A stretch of 64,000 nt of DNA from NCBI GenBank assembly GCA_021234535.1, contig CM037830.1, forward strand, positions 1,152,170-1,216,169, written 5' to 3'. The translations under genes were made by a program, and so were the position numbers. Under the pieces are notes generated by a model. That model did not search any database. It was not told the origin of the DNA and saw nothing but the letters and a program-made list of their open reading frames with translations. Below, in pieces: positions 23,414 through 36,299 of this stretch (within the stretch, counting starts at the first letter, position 1; every line of letters begins with the position of its first letter). Source of the DNA: Stichopus chloronotus. Its lineage: Eukaryota > Echinodermata > Holothuroidea > Aspidochirotida > Stichopodidae.

Positions 23414-23560
23414 GGCCTCATGTCTCAGTTGGTAGAGCGTCCACTCTAGAGAGTGGAAGGTTTTGAGTTTTTTTGAAGGTTTTGAGTGGTGCCCATTACT
23501 CACACCTGTAGCATTCTGCGGCATCTCTATTTCTGACATTGCCTGGATTATTGGGCTGCA
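23414..23560 (+). mobile_element. tRNA-derived SINE remnant
   Basis: The head resembles a tRNA: a polymerase III A-box region TGTCTCAGTTGGTAGAGC, then a perfect 6-bp anticodon-like stem TCCACT/AGTGGA around CTAGAG. The B-box region is broken: GAAGGTTTTGAGT occurs twice, 18 bp apart, where GGTTCGANNCC would be expected. The following stretch (GGTGCCCATTACTCACACC) is not tRNA-like and would be the SINE body; its 3' end is uncertain. It is not a functional tRNA gene, since no closing acceptor stem or T arm is visible. Confidence 0.6.
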
Positions 23561-26047
23561 AAGGATGCTCACTGATACTTCTTAAAACCAAGCAATTTAC
23601 TTCATTAAATTATCCAAACTTGAGACCACCATCGCACAGTGATAGACATATATACAGACAAACAATATATTGCATCAAGATTAGCCGTAGTTGCATGCCA
23701 AAAATGTCAGCTATAATCAAATCACACAATCGGGAGATAAAGTCAAAAATCCCTGGAAGACCAAAAGAATGCAACTGACGAACACCAGATCAACGCCCTA
23801 TGAGTGGAAAGAGCTCATCTTCACAAGTGGTATGCAAAGCTACCGTTGAAGCCGAAGCCAACTCTGTATTGCATGTGGGATTAGCAGGAGGTGACATTAA
23901 AGGAAAGGTCTAATAACCAATCAGAGCAATAAAAATAATGAAAGACACAGTAAGGAAACAGAGCTCTCTAAGTACATCTAATGATTCAAGAATCGGAACA
24001 CGGATTAGGAGGTAACTTTGGTCGATTCTGAGTCGAACATCCATTAGAGGAGCATCAGGACAATGCAATCGGGGCCTGGATGAGAAAGTAGAGATACCTT
24101 AGGCTCAGTGGATCAAACATGCTGAACAAAAGAACAGAAAAGATGATAAGAAAATGTAGACATGGGGGGGGGGGCAGGGGAAACCAGCCAACCGAGTGAA
24201 AAAGAGATAATCCTCTCTCCATTCCTGCCAGTTGCCTTACGAACGCTGTGGGGCATTAAACACAGTGTAGCAACCATTCCATATACATAATGTATAGATA
24301 TATGATGTATAGTTAACATTAAACACCTTTATTTTATCAAACTTCCCATTCTCGCTGAGTTAATTTCATCCGTCAGACTGTTTCGCTTTCAAAAGTCCCT
24401 TCAACTCTATTTACGCCATGGTTGGTCGCGTTACAGTGACCTGTAAAATGCAATCTCTTTTAAAAAGGAAGAAAGCCAGGCAGAAACTTCTTCCTTTTTC
24501 CTTTTGTGTAAATAAGTGCACAAAGTAGAAAATGTATGCATCTATGTCGCGTTCTTACTGTGACAAGTGACGTAAGGACTAGATTAGCATTCCACTCAGT
24601 GAATTTGTAGAGCTTCAATTAGTCCATTAGTAATACTAGGTTGAATGGTTAGACGAATTCGGAAGGGAACAAACGACCGAGAATCGAAGGAATCTATATC
24701 TATTGGGTGTTGTGGATGATCTCACCTTCAGGATCTCATTTTCAGAGCACCTTAATTAGGCGGACCAAGATAAAGGGCCACATATCCAGCGTAGCGTTAG
24801 ATGTATCCAACATTGTATGTTCTTACCTTTGACTACTTCCTTGTTCAAGTTTCACATCGACTTAAAAACCAAAAGAAAGAAAGTATTCTCTATGACATGT
24901 TTTACAAAATCGTTGACACTGGTTATTTGAAAAAAAAAAAAAACCTATTCACGTAACAATGTAAAGAAAATAAAGAATAGAATAATCTGCACTGCTGAAT
25001 ACAAACTTGCCAGTAGTACCTGGACTGCAAATTCTAAAAGAAACTTTACGCTCTGAAGTAATTTCAGAATCCCATGCTGCAATTACGTTTCAAATTGTTG
25101 ATTTTTAAACAATAGTATACTTAGAATGACCACAATATATTTACTGGCCAACGATTACACCGTCGGCACTGTGCCAATTAACTAAAATGTAAATCTTTAT
25201 CATAACTCTTCTAATCAAAGTTAAATTTGGAACTTACCAACGTTGCCTACAGGATTTCGTTAAGACTACCTCCTGGTGTGAGCAAAGAAGGTATAGGTCT
25301 ATGACAGTCCCAGCATGGTTGCATGATAAGAGGGCTATTCGGATTTAACAAACATTGTTTAACTTTAAATTTGAAAAAAGATAAACTCGCTGCATTAATG
25401 ACAAAATAATGATTTTCATTGTATTTGAGTCATCGCTGCTGTAGTTTCTCAGTGAATTATATGTTAAGAATTACAATTATGAGAGCTATATATCTAAATA
25501 CGGTATGTGTAATAGTTCAACTTACAAGGTACTACTGTTCAAACGTATCTACAACATGAAGCACGCGACTGTGGTTACAAGAACTGAGGAATGGTTTATG
25601 TACCTTACGCAATTCCATTCCGGTTATTTTGAGAATACAAATGTCCAAAAATGTCCAATGTCCAAACTCACAGATCGTGTGCATATATTGAGAGTGAAGA
25701 CTGATTTTTATTATGAAAGGCGCCCATATCAACGAATCTAGGTTATCGTACTTCTCTGAAGGATGCTGTCATGTAGATTTAATCTTATGCACTAACCGCA
25801 ACAAAACACAAAACGATAAAGGTCAACCTCATCAACTTTGGTTTTGGGTAAGTCTAATTTGTTACAAAATTGTAGTGTCCCTATATTTGATTGAACGAAT
25901 TTCTTCTCCGTGTGCTGTTGGAAAACACGAGTTTAATTGCGGTAGTGTTATTGCTGTGAGACCAGGAAGTAGTAGTAAGAATTCTTCTTTTGGGTTTAAA
26001 GTTTACTTTCATGTCTGCGATTTCATATCCAAACTTAATGTATACTA
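23561..26047. other. Intergenic, no gene seen
   Basis: Open frames here are short and lack splice context or recognisable domains. The region includes a G11 run (24164-24174) and an A tract near 24940. Confidence 0.5.

Positions 26048-26145
<98 letters not shown>
26048..26145. repeat. (AGT)n microsatellite, about 32 uninterrupted units
   Basis: Pure trinucleotide repeat of about 98 bp, flanked by ACTATAG on the left and TACTATG on the right. It creates artificial poly-Ser and poly-Val open frames on the + strand. Confidence 0.97.
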
Positions 26146-26339
26146 CTATGCAGCGAAACTCTGATTACACTAGCGAAATCCCTGTGAAATCATGGGGAAA
26201 ATAAAAAGCATAAAAATAATGGACAAAGCAAAAGTAGCCTGTATAAGCCTGATGGACGAATTCAATGAATGTTTAAGTAACAACTTCATGTAAATTAAAC
26301 ATTAAAACATGAAACTGCTCAAGTGTAATATTCTTTTCT

Positions 26340-27056
26340 CCTTCAGACAAATGCAGAGAGGATGGTATAGTAGATAGGAATAATACACAAGAGGATGGAA
26401 CAGTTCTAGTAGATATGACTGACACACATGTAAAAGGATGGTAAAGTAGACATGATTGATGAACGTGGCAAGATGAAGATACAGCACGCAGAGGGGAAGA
26501 AACAGAAGGTAGGATGGAGACACAAACAACGATATGATGGAGACAAATACAGAGATACTAGAGACATGTTAACACATACAGAGATATTGATGTGATACAT
26601 ATGGTTGAGACACGTGGAAGAGGGGTGACAAGGTAGATATAAAAGTGACACTCGAAGAGAATATAATACAGCAGATATGATAGAGATATGCAGTTAGGAT
26701 GATACAGTAAATATGATTGAAACATAAAGAGAGGATGATACATTAGATATGATTGAAACATGAGGGGAAAGGGTGATGCATTTAGATATGATTGAGACAT
26801 GCAGAGAGGTATGATTGAAAGACGTGCAGAGAGGATGATGCATTTAGATATGATTGAAACATGCAAAGAGGATGATGCATTTAGATATGATTGAAACATG
26901 CAGAGAGGTATGATTGAAAGACGTGCAGAGGATGATACAGTAGATATAACTGAAACATGGAGAGAGGGTGATACAGTAGATACGGTTGAAACATGCAGAT
27001 GGTGAAACAGTGGATATTATTGAAACGCAGAGAAAGAGAGAGAGAGAGAGAGAGGA
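26340..27056. repeat. Minisatellite, ~37-bp units, ending in a GA tract
   Basis: About 18-20 units resemble GATATGATTGAAACATGCAG + AGAGGATGATGCATTTA. They are most regular at 26690-27000 and strongly diverged at 26340-26650. Shorter units containing GGTATGATTGAAAGACGTGC are interspersed, and one block (about 26800-26880) recurs nearly identically at 26880-26930. The array ends in AAAGAGAGAGAGAGAG. Stop codons are scarce on the - strand, so several long minus-strand frames overlap here; they are repeat artefacts. Confidence 0.85.
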
Positions 27057-28390
27057 TGACGCGGTAGGTATCAAATAGGCGCATGTGAAAGTAAAACTGA
27101 GGATAAATACACCTCATTGAAGAAACGTTCATTTACCATACGTGTCTTGACTGTTCAGTTACTTTAACATAGCTGCCGAGATCAAGTCTAACAAGCTACT
27201 AAATTGTGATGTAATTTATCAAATAAAGTCACAGCAATCGCAATGTAGTTAGGACGTAGTTCTCTCTTTATACGATTTAACTTGTGGTTGGTATGGTTAC
27301 TTATTTTTATACATTCGTCTGAACATAACCTACACCCAATAACTTTAAAAAGGAAATCCTAAATTCAAACCAGCATATATTATACATTGGTCCATCTAGT
27401 CTTTTCCTTTCTGAAGTTATTGGTCTTCTAATTTAATTCATGGCTCTCGGTCCAAAAACTTCGAACATAAACAATAGTCTGTTTTGTCAATTATGAACAA
27501 TTTTGTTGCCATGGCAGTTCCTACACCTACTCTAAATATCATTCTAAATACCACATATCTTCCATACATTTTTTCTTAACCGTAAATGTTGTCAGATTAT
27601 TACCTCAGTGGTATATGAAAGAGTCTTCAGTAATCATATGAAACTAACATTGAATGAAATATAACTCAAAGTCACACGTAAAAAAACTGGACAACCATTA
27701 GGAACTTCAATGAAAACAGACACGGGATGGCAACACGACCCGATGTCTTCAAATTGTATCTTTCTAAAATAAAAAAAAAAATCAACTACAGAACTGTAAA
27801 AGAGGACCGGCGCAAACTTCGTACAGATGGATGGGTAAATGTCTAAAAGGGCACCCTGAATAAACACTAAGTGTAATGAAGGCACTTTTTTGTTAAATAT
27901 CTATTTTTGTGGGGGGGACCTTGTGAAATTGTCATTTTTCAAGGGTTTGTGTCGAACTCGTAAGAAACAAAATTAAATGTTATCAAACGGTTTAATAAAA
28001 CGAACCTCCTGTTTACATCTCGTTTTTGTGGCATCAGTGAATGCCCTGAATCCGAGGGTCGTTGCTCATGGTAGCTGCAACCACGTAAGTCAAGATGTTT
28101 CTTTTTAGATATGAGACAAAAGTGCACATAAGTGACTTGCTCCGTCAAATATTTTAAAGGCAACGTATCGTCTCATCACCTCAAATGAATCTTCTCCAGA
28201 ATTCGTTTCGTCACTTCCTCATGTTAGTTTACAGTATTGTTCACTTCGAGTCGACGGATTTGCCACTAACAGTTGACTATGTACACGCATGTAACGTGCA
28301 CGCAGTACGTGAAACTACAAAATGTATACACCTAATCGTTTAAGTAATTCATGAGATGACCCGTTTTTTAACCAGTTAAAAAAAAATATT
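27057..28390. other. Intergenic, nothing recognised
   Basis: AT-rich sequence without exon-like or repeat structure apart from short A and G runs (near 27770 and 27910). Confidence 0.5.
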
Positions 28391-28394
28391 GTTT

Positions 28395-28795
28395 TGGTGG
28401 GGGTCAAAGGTCATTTGGGGTCAGTAGGTGTGAATTAAATTGTGAAAACCTTGTAAACAAGATATCTCAAGAAGGGAAAATTGGACAAATCTCATATTTC
28501 GTTTGTGCCCTAATTACAAAATACAGCCACCTCCCCCCCCCCCCCCTCCGCCGTCATCTAGATTTTGTATATTTTCTAACCGTGTTACATATAGGATGGT
28601 CGACATGTTGGTATGGATGTCCACAATAAAGACGATACTGCACACCATGGAAGTATTGTCATATATTCACTAGCACTCTGCTGCGGCTAAAAGTGCTAGT
28701 AAACCACCTAATTGACACCTCTGCTACACTAGCCTATTCATTTGGTGGAGTGAAGAAAGTCAAAGGTCATTAGGGGTCAACATATCTTCACCTTA
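28395..28795 (+). repeat. Dispersed GGTCA / ATATCTCAAGAAGGG repeat, about 1.3 copies
   Basis: A full copy at about 28395-28515 contains GGGTCAAAGGTCATTTGGGG, AAAACCTTGTAAAC and GATATCTCAAGAAGGGAAAA. A partial copy starts at about 28740 (TTTGGTGGAG, GTCAAAGGTCATTAGGGGTCA). A C14 run (28533-28546) lies between them. It is the same family as the tandem copies inside the LEM-gene intron at 58.9-61.0 kb. Confidence 0.6.
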
Positions 28796-28934
28796 TGCAA
28801 TATGCTAGATTTAAAGTGCTCATAATTGAAACGAAACCGCAATGCCTTTTGGCTTTCTGGTTTCTCTGTACTAAAACCTCTCACTTGACGGTTGATATGT
28901 GGATTTAACGAATACGTGAACGAGAGTATCTTCA

Positions 28935-29090
28935 CAGACTGACTGTCGCCTATCTGTAGACTCTTTTAGCCTTTGTCTGTAGACTGCCTGTAGCCTATGT
29001 CTGTAGACTGTCTTTAGCCTTCATCTGTAGACTGTCTGTAGCCTATGTCTGTAGACTGTCTTTAGCCTACATCTGTCTGTAGCCTATGTT
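28935..29090. repeat. ~23-bp tandem repeat, about 6 copies
   Basis: Units alternate CTGTAGACTGTCTGTAGCC + TATGT and CTGTAGACTGTCTTTAGCC + TTCAT. Unit length is about 22-24 bp and the copies are well conserved, so the array is probably young. Confidence 0.85.
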
Positions 29091-32000
29091 AATAACACAA
29101 ATAATCTCTCCACACCCCTACCTTGATCCTGTCTTTCTTCTATTTTCTTTTTCTTGTCTAATAGCCACTTGATTCCTTTGTCTTTACGCTTAAATTCATA
29201 TTTGCATCTAACATTGAAAGAAACGTTCCACTAATTGTAACCTGAGAAACGGTAACGATTAATTACCCTCTTTATGCAATAGTTGAGCACATGGTCTATT
29301 TAATGTGCAGTGGGTTCATCCAAACAAAGTTTGACATTTGATGGATCGCACATTATAATAATTAAATTAATTAATAATAATATTATAATAACATGCTCTC
29401 GGTATCATGTGGTTTAGCAACCTTCAAAATACTCTCATCTTGTCAACTTCCTAATATCAGCGATGTATATCGGATATCAATGCCACATACTTTCACATTT
29501 TAGCCTATTGCTGTATACTGTTGAATGGTAACCACTGGTTGGTTAAATGCATATCAACTTTGGTCAGAATATTCCCCTGAATTGGAAATATCTTTATGAA
29601 GTATAATTCAGAACTGTATGACAAACATCATCTGAAAGTTTTGGTCAAATATATTGTGTTATTTCCAAAGTCACACACTTTTGAAATTCAGTGGAAGATG
29701 CTGTCATTTTTGCCTCAGTTGAATGTAAATGTACTTGGGCAAGTCGAATTATGACGTCACATAACCCCTAATAGCAGAAATGTAATGTTTTTCTTTGTTT
29801 TCTTTTACTATAATTAATGGCGTAAACACTGATACGAATTTTGTGTTGATTTACTGAGGTGTATCATTCACTTATCAAATTATTAATCCTTTGATTTGAA
29901 TTAATGCATAACTGTTAAAAATTTGAGAATAAATCATAAAGAAAACAACAGTCTTCCATTACAATGGAAACATCATCATATCATTCTCTCATTTTAGATT
30001 AATATTTCATTATTAAAAATGGTGACTTTCATTCTCCTTTAAGAGGTAAAAGTAAAATGACATCAATGATGGAAGTGAGTATATCGGCACTGTTTAGGTG
30101 GGCAATTGCCTACACTAGAGATGACTACACAGTGCTACAGCTGCTTGTCCTGTTCCGGTATATGCTAGCCATGTTCAGGGAGCTGTCCTTTTCCAAATGA
30201 CAGCTCCCTGATTCAATATACAACTTGTACGTCACAATCAACATGTTATGTTATGTCATTATACACCTTAAGTACCCCTTATAATAAACTACAATTCTAC
30301 AAACCGCGCTGCTTATGAGCTTGTCCTCTTGGATGCCCCTTGTCTGTAATTTCACTCGCTAATGATGTCATCTTCTGTGGGATTAATGACAAACACCATG
30401 GCAGTTCAATTGAAGATACTTAACCAATTAGGACATTTTGCACAAAGACGAATGGGTTTTGAAATTGCACAGTAACCAATTGTGGTGTTAAGTGAACCTC
30501 CTTGCTTATAGAAATAAACATGTTCTTGTTTGGTGTAGCCATACAAAAGGAAGCATTCATTGTTTTGATAAGTCCATTCAGGGATGACAATTATACGGAC
30601 ATCTTTATCAAAATTTAGATTGAAAAAAAAACATATAAAGAACATATTTAATAACATCAAGAGCAAAATGCTACTACAGGCCATTAGTTATGGCCTACTT
30701 ATGAAAAAAATGCACATGGAGTAGGACTTTGTTACTGTAATGCTGTTTCACCAGTAAAACCTGGCATATCTGTGATGATCAGAGTAGAATGTCACGTGTT
30801 TGTACACATCGTAAACAAAAATCCTCGAGAACACACTTTTCTGACTTAGCCTTGTTATGTGGTTATTGTAAGGACTCTTAGCGTACATATTTTTTACCTA
30901 GCGTAAGAACTGTCCGTCAGCCAAGCAAAAGTTTGTTACTAACAATGCAAGGTGCCATGGGCCACCTTTTACTTTTTTTTTGGGGGGGGGGGGCACAAGA
31001 ATCGCCACCTCAAGTTAACGCATTGTATTTTACAAAACTATACCAAGGTGACGCCCGCCTACTACTTTACTGTAATCAACATGCAAGTGCGGATCACCAG
31101 AAAATACTTTAGGGCTCTTGGACTCACTGTGGTCCACTTATAAAACACATTATATATACCGCATGTACATACCGAATGCACAAACGTCCTCAATCAAAGA
31201 TGATTAATATAAATTCACAAAGTGACATGACAAGTAGAAAAGCAAACATGCAATGGCGTGATAAAAGCAAATGCAACATATAGCCTATGAGATAATATAC
31301 TATCATGACTATTATCATTAGAAAAACAAAAATGGTAAATCTGTGGTAGTGGTCAACCAGCATCAAATTGTAGAAATGGTATATGAGTCCATGATCAAAC
31401 AAAATATAATTCCCGTTCAAGAATCCTTTACAAAGATATTGCACTTCCCCCCTTAAATTGATTAGTACTGGACTCTAAAATTCATATCACATATGGGAAC
31501 TACTCTTATTTTAGCTTATTTCCGTAAAACAATTTTTTGCACAAGTTTGTCCATGTTGACCTCAAAGTCTTTGAACCACAACAATGGGCTTCCTTTACTC
31601 AATAAGACCGACATGCAAAATGTTAGATCAGTCCATACTTTCCTTTTGATGCAGCATTTGCGACGAATGAGGCATCTAACACATGTACACGTAAGCTCGT
31701 CCATACATGCAATGTACTACGACACGATTAGCCTACATGGCTGGTTATGGTTATCATCAAAACAAAACAAAAAAAAAATGATAATGTTGTAGGGTACATG
31801 CAAATGATCTCCTCTTTGGCATTACCTACCAGAAAGATTCCCGAGGGAATAAATGCAAATATGATTACATGACTGCAAAATCTGGGAGGATTGACAAAAA
31901 AAATAGGAGCATGATAATGCATACGTATAGCCCGCTTTCAAGCCTACTCTAAACAGACAACGTTGTTTTCAGTCAGGAGGCTCCCAGGTGTTTTCTACAA

Positions 32001-35000
32001 GTAGTATCTTCTGAGATACGGCTATCAAAATTAAATGGGTGAAGCATGAGGCTGTACAGGAATGCCAACCATAGACACATGCAGGAACTTGTCAGCAAAA
32101 GTAATTCGATTTTCACAACTAGGTCAAATTACATGTACGGCCAACATTATGCCGTACATTATGATAAGTAAAGCTGTTATGAAACCAACACCGGGGTGAA
32201 TTCAACAGTTATTTCAGGTCCTGATAAATTAATATCAGTATTCTTACAACAGTAATCGCACAAGATGTGAAATGGTTTGGACAAATATGTTAACGTGTCT
32301 CTTTCACAGTATGACTTTTTATTATTTAGTTTTATATATGCAATGTCTAGAGCAACAGTTGGGCTTTGAGTAATGAGAATTAGGTTACCCATCATCTTTC
32401 ACCAAAGGAGTCTTAACAAATGTGTCCTCAGTTGTCCATGATTGTAAACATCCATGAAATGATCATAAATTGCGCTATTTACAATTAAGATTGACGTTCG
32501 ATACACATAGATTTCATGCAATACACTTATGTGTAGCAAGCGACTGGAAAATATGTAGAGCTTAAGGTTTTAAAACTGCTCAAAATTGGTCTGACACAAC
32601 TGCGATCAAAAGGGGCACTAAGATCAAAAGAAGTCTAACTCACCTACCATCCAAAGGGGCACTAAGATGAGTTGTCTATTTTCACATGTGACCTAATAAT
32701 TATCATTATTCTCCCAAAATGTTCAAGCGGGGGGGGGGGGCAACGGAAAATATTTAATGGTGCTCGTCCCCTCCCCTCCCCCACCCCACTACCCCTCAAT
32801 TACGGGATAACGGTACGAAGAGTGTTTTTCAATTAAAATCAAAATAATTAAAATAATCACAAAATCCCTTCATAACTTCACATCTTGAATGACAATAATG
32901 AAGGTCACTCCATGATTTCTTTGATTTTATGTATTTACAATTGTATAAATTATTTCTGTACTATTAAAGGAGACTGAAATAAATTCCGTTGAATCTTACC
33001 TCTTGAAGGTCAATGTGATGCTAAGCGTACACTTTTTTTTTCAATTTCAGATCAGATTTGATATCATGGGAAAACCTAAGATTGCTCATAGATGAAAAAC
33101 CCAACTTTCTGTGATTCTGTCGAGGTCAAACTGCCCCAGACATCTCAGTTGCTTCAAATGTCATCACTTTCATCAACTCATCCACAGCATCTGTTCTTTT
33201 ACTGTGGTCTTGCTATAGAGCCACTAATAAGATGCACCTCATAGATAGGACAAATAAACAGTAAAGAGGTGTCCTCTATGTATGCGTAAGTATTTGCATA
33301 TCGGTTAATCGATTAACCATACATAGAATCGAGCTCATCTCAGGATGCAACTATTATACACATGTAAGAGAGTAGATTATAATTTCCTGAATGTAGGCCT
33401 GTAATGAACTTCAACGGAGGTGAAATTGAACATTTGAAATTAAAACGTGTTTATTACACCTTCTGCAGTTTGCTACACAAGCCGGTGAGCTGTTATTTAG
33501 GTCCCTGCATAAACATGTAGGATGAAGTGCAACATGATTGTGAAATGATTAAATGAGTGCCTTGTATTTGAACATGGTAATGACAGAGAGGTAGTGGCGT
33601 CCTAGCGGAAACAAGGTTTGTAAAATGTAAGACAAGCAAAAAGAGAGAAAAAACGCTTCCCAAGAGACATCAGCAATTCCCAGTTGTATATTCCTCCCAT
33701 TAGTCTGCCTCAATTGGGTCAAATGCTGGAAAGAAAAGATAGGGAATATAAAGAGGTGAGGAGGGAGAGAAAGAAAGAAAGAGGGAACTTTGCACCGGCC
33801 TAGTAAAATTCACATTCCCCCCCCCCCCCAGCTTACATGTGTGTAGGGAGGGAATTTTGAATGTAATTTCTAGGGGAGGGGGAAGCTGGGTACGTGATCT
33901 CAACCTTTTTCCTTCTTAACAAGACTACAGCTACCATAGTCTTGAGGACGGATGGATAAAAGTGGAAGAGGTCCCACCTTTCTTTGTGTCGATTGTCCCT
34001 ACATAGGTAAATCCGGCCTTTCTTGGCTTATGTTCCCTTTAATTGTATTCTACACCCTGAATCTTTTACTTTGTGGTTACAATCACGTCCAAATCTGTAT
34101 CAATTCGTGATAATGGGCGTGCCTTTACTATAAGAATAGGTAAGTTGTGAGCAAGATCGGGAAGGCTAAATAAGACCTGCCTACATGTAAGATCCTACGT
34201 AGATTAAGTTCCTCGCAGCCTTTCACCACGTAGGTGAAGAGAAACATGTATGTTGCAAAACCCAAATAGACGGTGACTGAATGAACAGCTGAAAGTTAAA
34301 ATAATATTTGCTGGTATCTCTTCATAAACAACTAAAGGAAGCTCGATCACTTGAAGGTAGATCTCCACAGAAAGCTTTCTCCCTTCAATGAATAAACTCA
34401 AGTTGCTTCAATGATATTAGTGAATTGCTACACTATCGATACTTTAATACACATAAGATTTTTTTAAGAAGTTTGATTCTTTCAACTTAAAGTAAATCAG
34501 AAAATGGTTTACTTTTTTTGTTTTCCTCCACTTTTAGAGACTTTTTCACTTTGAGATTAGCGATTGGTTATCTTTTGAAAATATGAAGCGAGTGTATTTA
34601 CTTGTATTCAGACACATTGGTTTTACCTATTGATCTTTTTGTATCCTTCACCTATGTATGCCCAAATTCTTAAAACTTCGTGGTGTACCTATTCTCTCAA
34701 AGAGAAGACTTTTTAAATTTACCTTTTCCTCTCAAAAGGAGACCTCTTTACATCCTTATTTGGGTTTCCAGGCTACCAGACGAAAGGTACACTTTATATT
34801 CACTCTTGTCAAAACTGACCGTGGATTGGTCAACTATGCAGGAGTGGCGTATCCAGGTTTTTTTTTAGTGAGCTGGCAAAATCTACTCATATTCTTGACT
34901 GCTGTCTATGGGCGGTATAAGGGGGTGGGGGCTGGGAGGAGTCCCCCTCCCAGGGCTTAAGTCAGAATTTAACCTCAGTTAGTCCATAGAAACGTGGCGT

Positions 35001-35090
35001 GAGGAGAGGTCTAAGGAGATGGGGTATCCCCTTCCTTTTTCCTTAAAAGGATCATTTTCGCCATTCTCAGTTGGCCAATCATGAGTAACA
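29091..35090. other. Intergenic, no supported gene
   Basis: Mostly unique AT-rich sequence. It includes a perfect 12-bp inverted repeat with an 11-nt loop (30176-30210, CAGGGAGCTGTC), a weak minus-strand open frame (30406-30684), homopolymers G12 (30982), G12 (32729) and C13 (33817), a purine-rich tract (about 33728-33787) and a two-copy AAAGGGGCACTAAGAT repeat near 32610-32665. Confidence 0.5.
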
Positions 35091-35094
35091 AATT

Positions 35095-35210
35095 GAGGTT
35101 TTTTGACATCTGCACCCATGAACCTAAAATAAAGGTTACAGGTCAAAAAAAAAAAAAGTATTGGAGGGCGCTGAGTGCCAGGAGGACTATCTAAGCGGAG
35201 TGCTACCATC
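35095..35210 (-). repeat. CTCCGCTTAGATAGTCC dispersed repeat, minus-strand copy
   Basis: Read on the minus strand it contains CACTCCGCTTAGATAGTCCT followed by a CAGCGCCCTCC stretch and a T-rich block. The core matches plus-strand copies near 39.2 and 39.9 kb. Confidence 0.5.
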
Positions 35211-36217
35211 GTTTCGTGGGGAGCGCACAAGTAAATGTTACACTATTCAAACCATCCGGCCAGATGGCCGGGAGCGACGCTTCCAGGGTGTTCCAAGCTG
35301 CATGAAATTAATGAAATAAAAATCAATGTATGAAAAAGATATCAGATGGGTTGAGATGATGCAAGAATAATAATGAAGAACGCATCCTGTTTCAGTTATT
35401 CTTAGTGTAATTGGCAAATACTGGGGGGGGGGGGGAGATACAGTTAGCCCCTACTTTTTATTAGGTTGATAGAGACCAATTTTAATCTTGAAAATAAAAA
35501 TTTTTTGGGTGCATTTTTTTTAATTTTTTTTAATTCACCATTAGGGTTGGAAAAATAGAGAAAAGTTTTTTTCAGAATCTGTGACATTAAGGTTTTGTTT
35601 GACTGTTCGAGAATGCTCATTTTTTGTGCGTCCTGCGTGAAATAAATGTGCCGAACGTTCTACTGTGAATTCCACCCCCTAGTCGTATACTCATGTACTG
35701 CATATAAGCAACAGGCGCATGTATGGCCAATCGAACCTCGAATCAAAGATTTCACAACTTTACGAACACCTTGATTCAATTGTGTTTTGAATGTGTTTAG
35801 TCTTAGTTTTCAATATTATAAAAACATTACACCTGTCTAGCGAATTTCCCTGCTCTCCTTTATTTTTCAACATCATCCATTGCGTCCCAAAATTTCGGTG
35901 GAGGGGCACTCTGCCCCCTGCTCCTGCTCCGTTTTGTGCACCACTGCTATCCCCAACTTGTTGAACGGAATTAAACAATACGATTTCATTGGTATGTCCT
36001 ATCGAAGGAAAACTAGATAGCTACTCACCCAAACCAGGGAGGTTGCAAGAGGTGCATCCCTGCCCAAATCACCTCTGTCGACCGTCCTTTGTTTATGATG
36101 CCTACTGTTATGTTTGGATTATAAATAAAATCAAAAGAGTTTCACAGTTGTAGAACCACGCAAAAGGGTAAATTACTCTCATAAAGTGCTTGATATGCAT
36201 GTGTAAGATCACAAATA

Positions 36218-36299
36218 TTTCCCTCATCAGGTTGTGAAATATAAGGCAAAACAACGGAGTTCCGCTGTTTTGTATAATATTTTAAAACCTGATGAGGAA
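36218..36299. other. Long imperfect hairpin with CCTCATCAGG / CCTGATGAGG ends
   Basis: The two ~40-nt halves are reverse complements at roughly 75-80% identity: TTCC(C)TCATCAGGTT pairs with AACCTGATGAGGAA, and AAAACAACGGA pairs with TCCGCTGTTTT at the tip. The right arm runs on as CTGATGAG..TGTCGAAAAC, which is reminiscent of a hammerhead ribozyme core. It could equally be a small palindromic transposon remnant. Confidence 0.5.

Noticed and set aside
25713..26204. 163-codon plus-strand frame with a poly-Ser tract
   Set aside because: The poly-Ser part is the (AGT)n microsatellite and the flanks have no domain, splice context or protein-like composition.
26302..27132. Overlapping minus-strand frames of 75-113 codons
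   Set aside because: All are produced by the ~37-bp minisatellite; three frames open at once is a repeat artefact.
30176..30210. Perfect 12-bp inverted repeat with an 11-nt loop
   Set aside because: Too short for a microRNA precursor and not a bacterial-type terminator in this context; one such hairpin in 64 kb is unremarkable.
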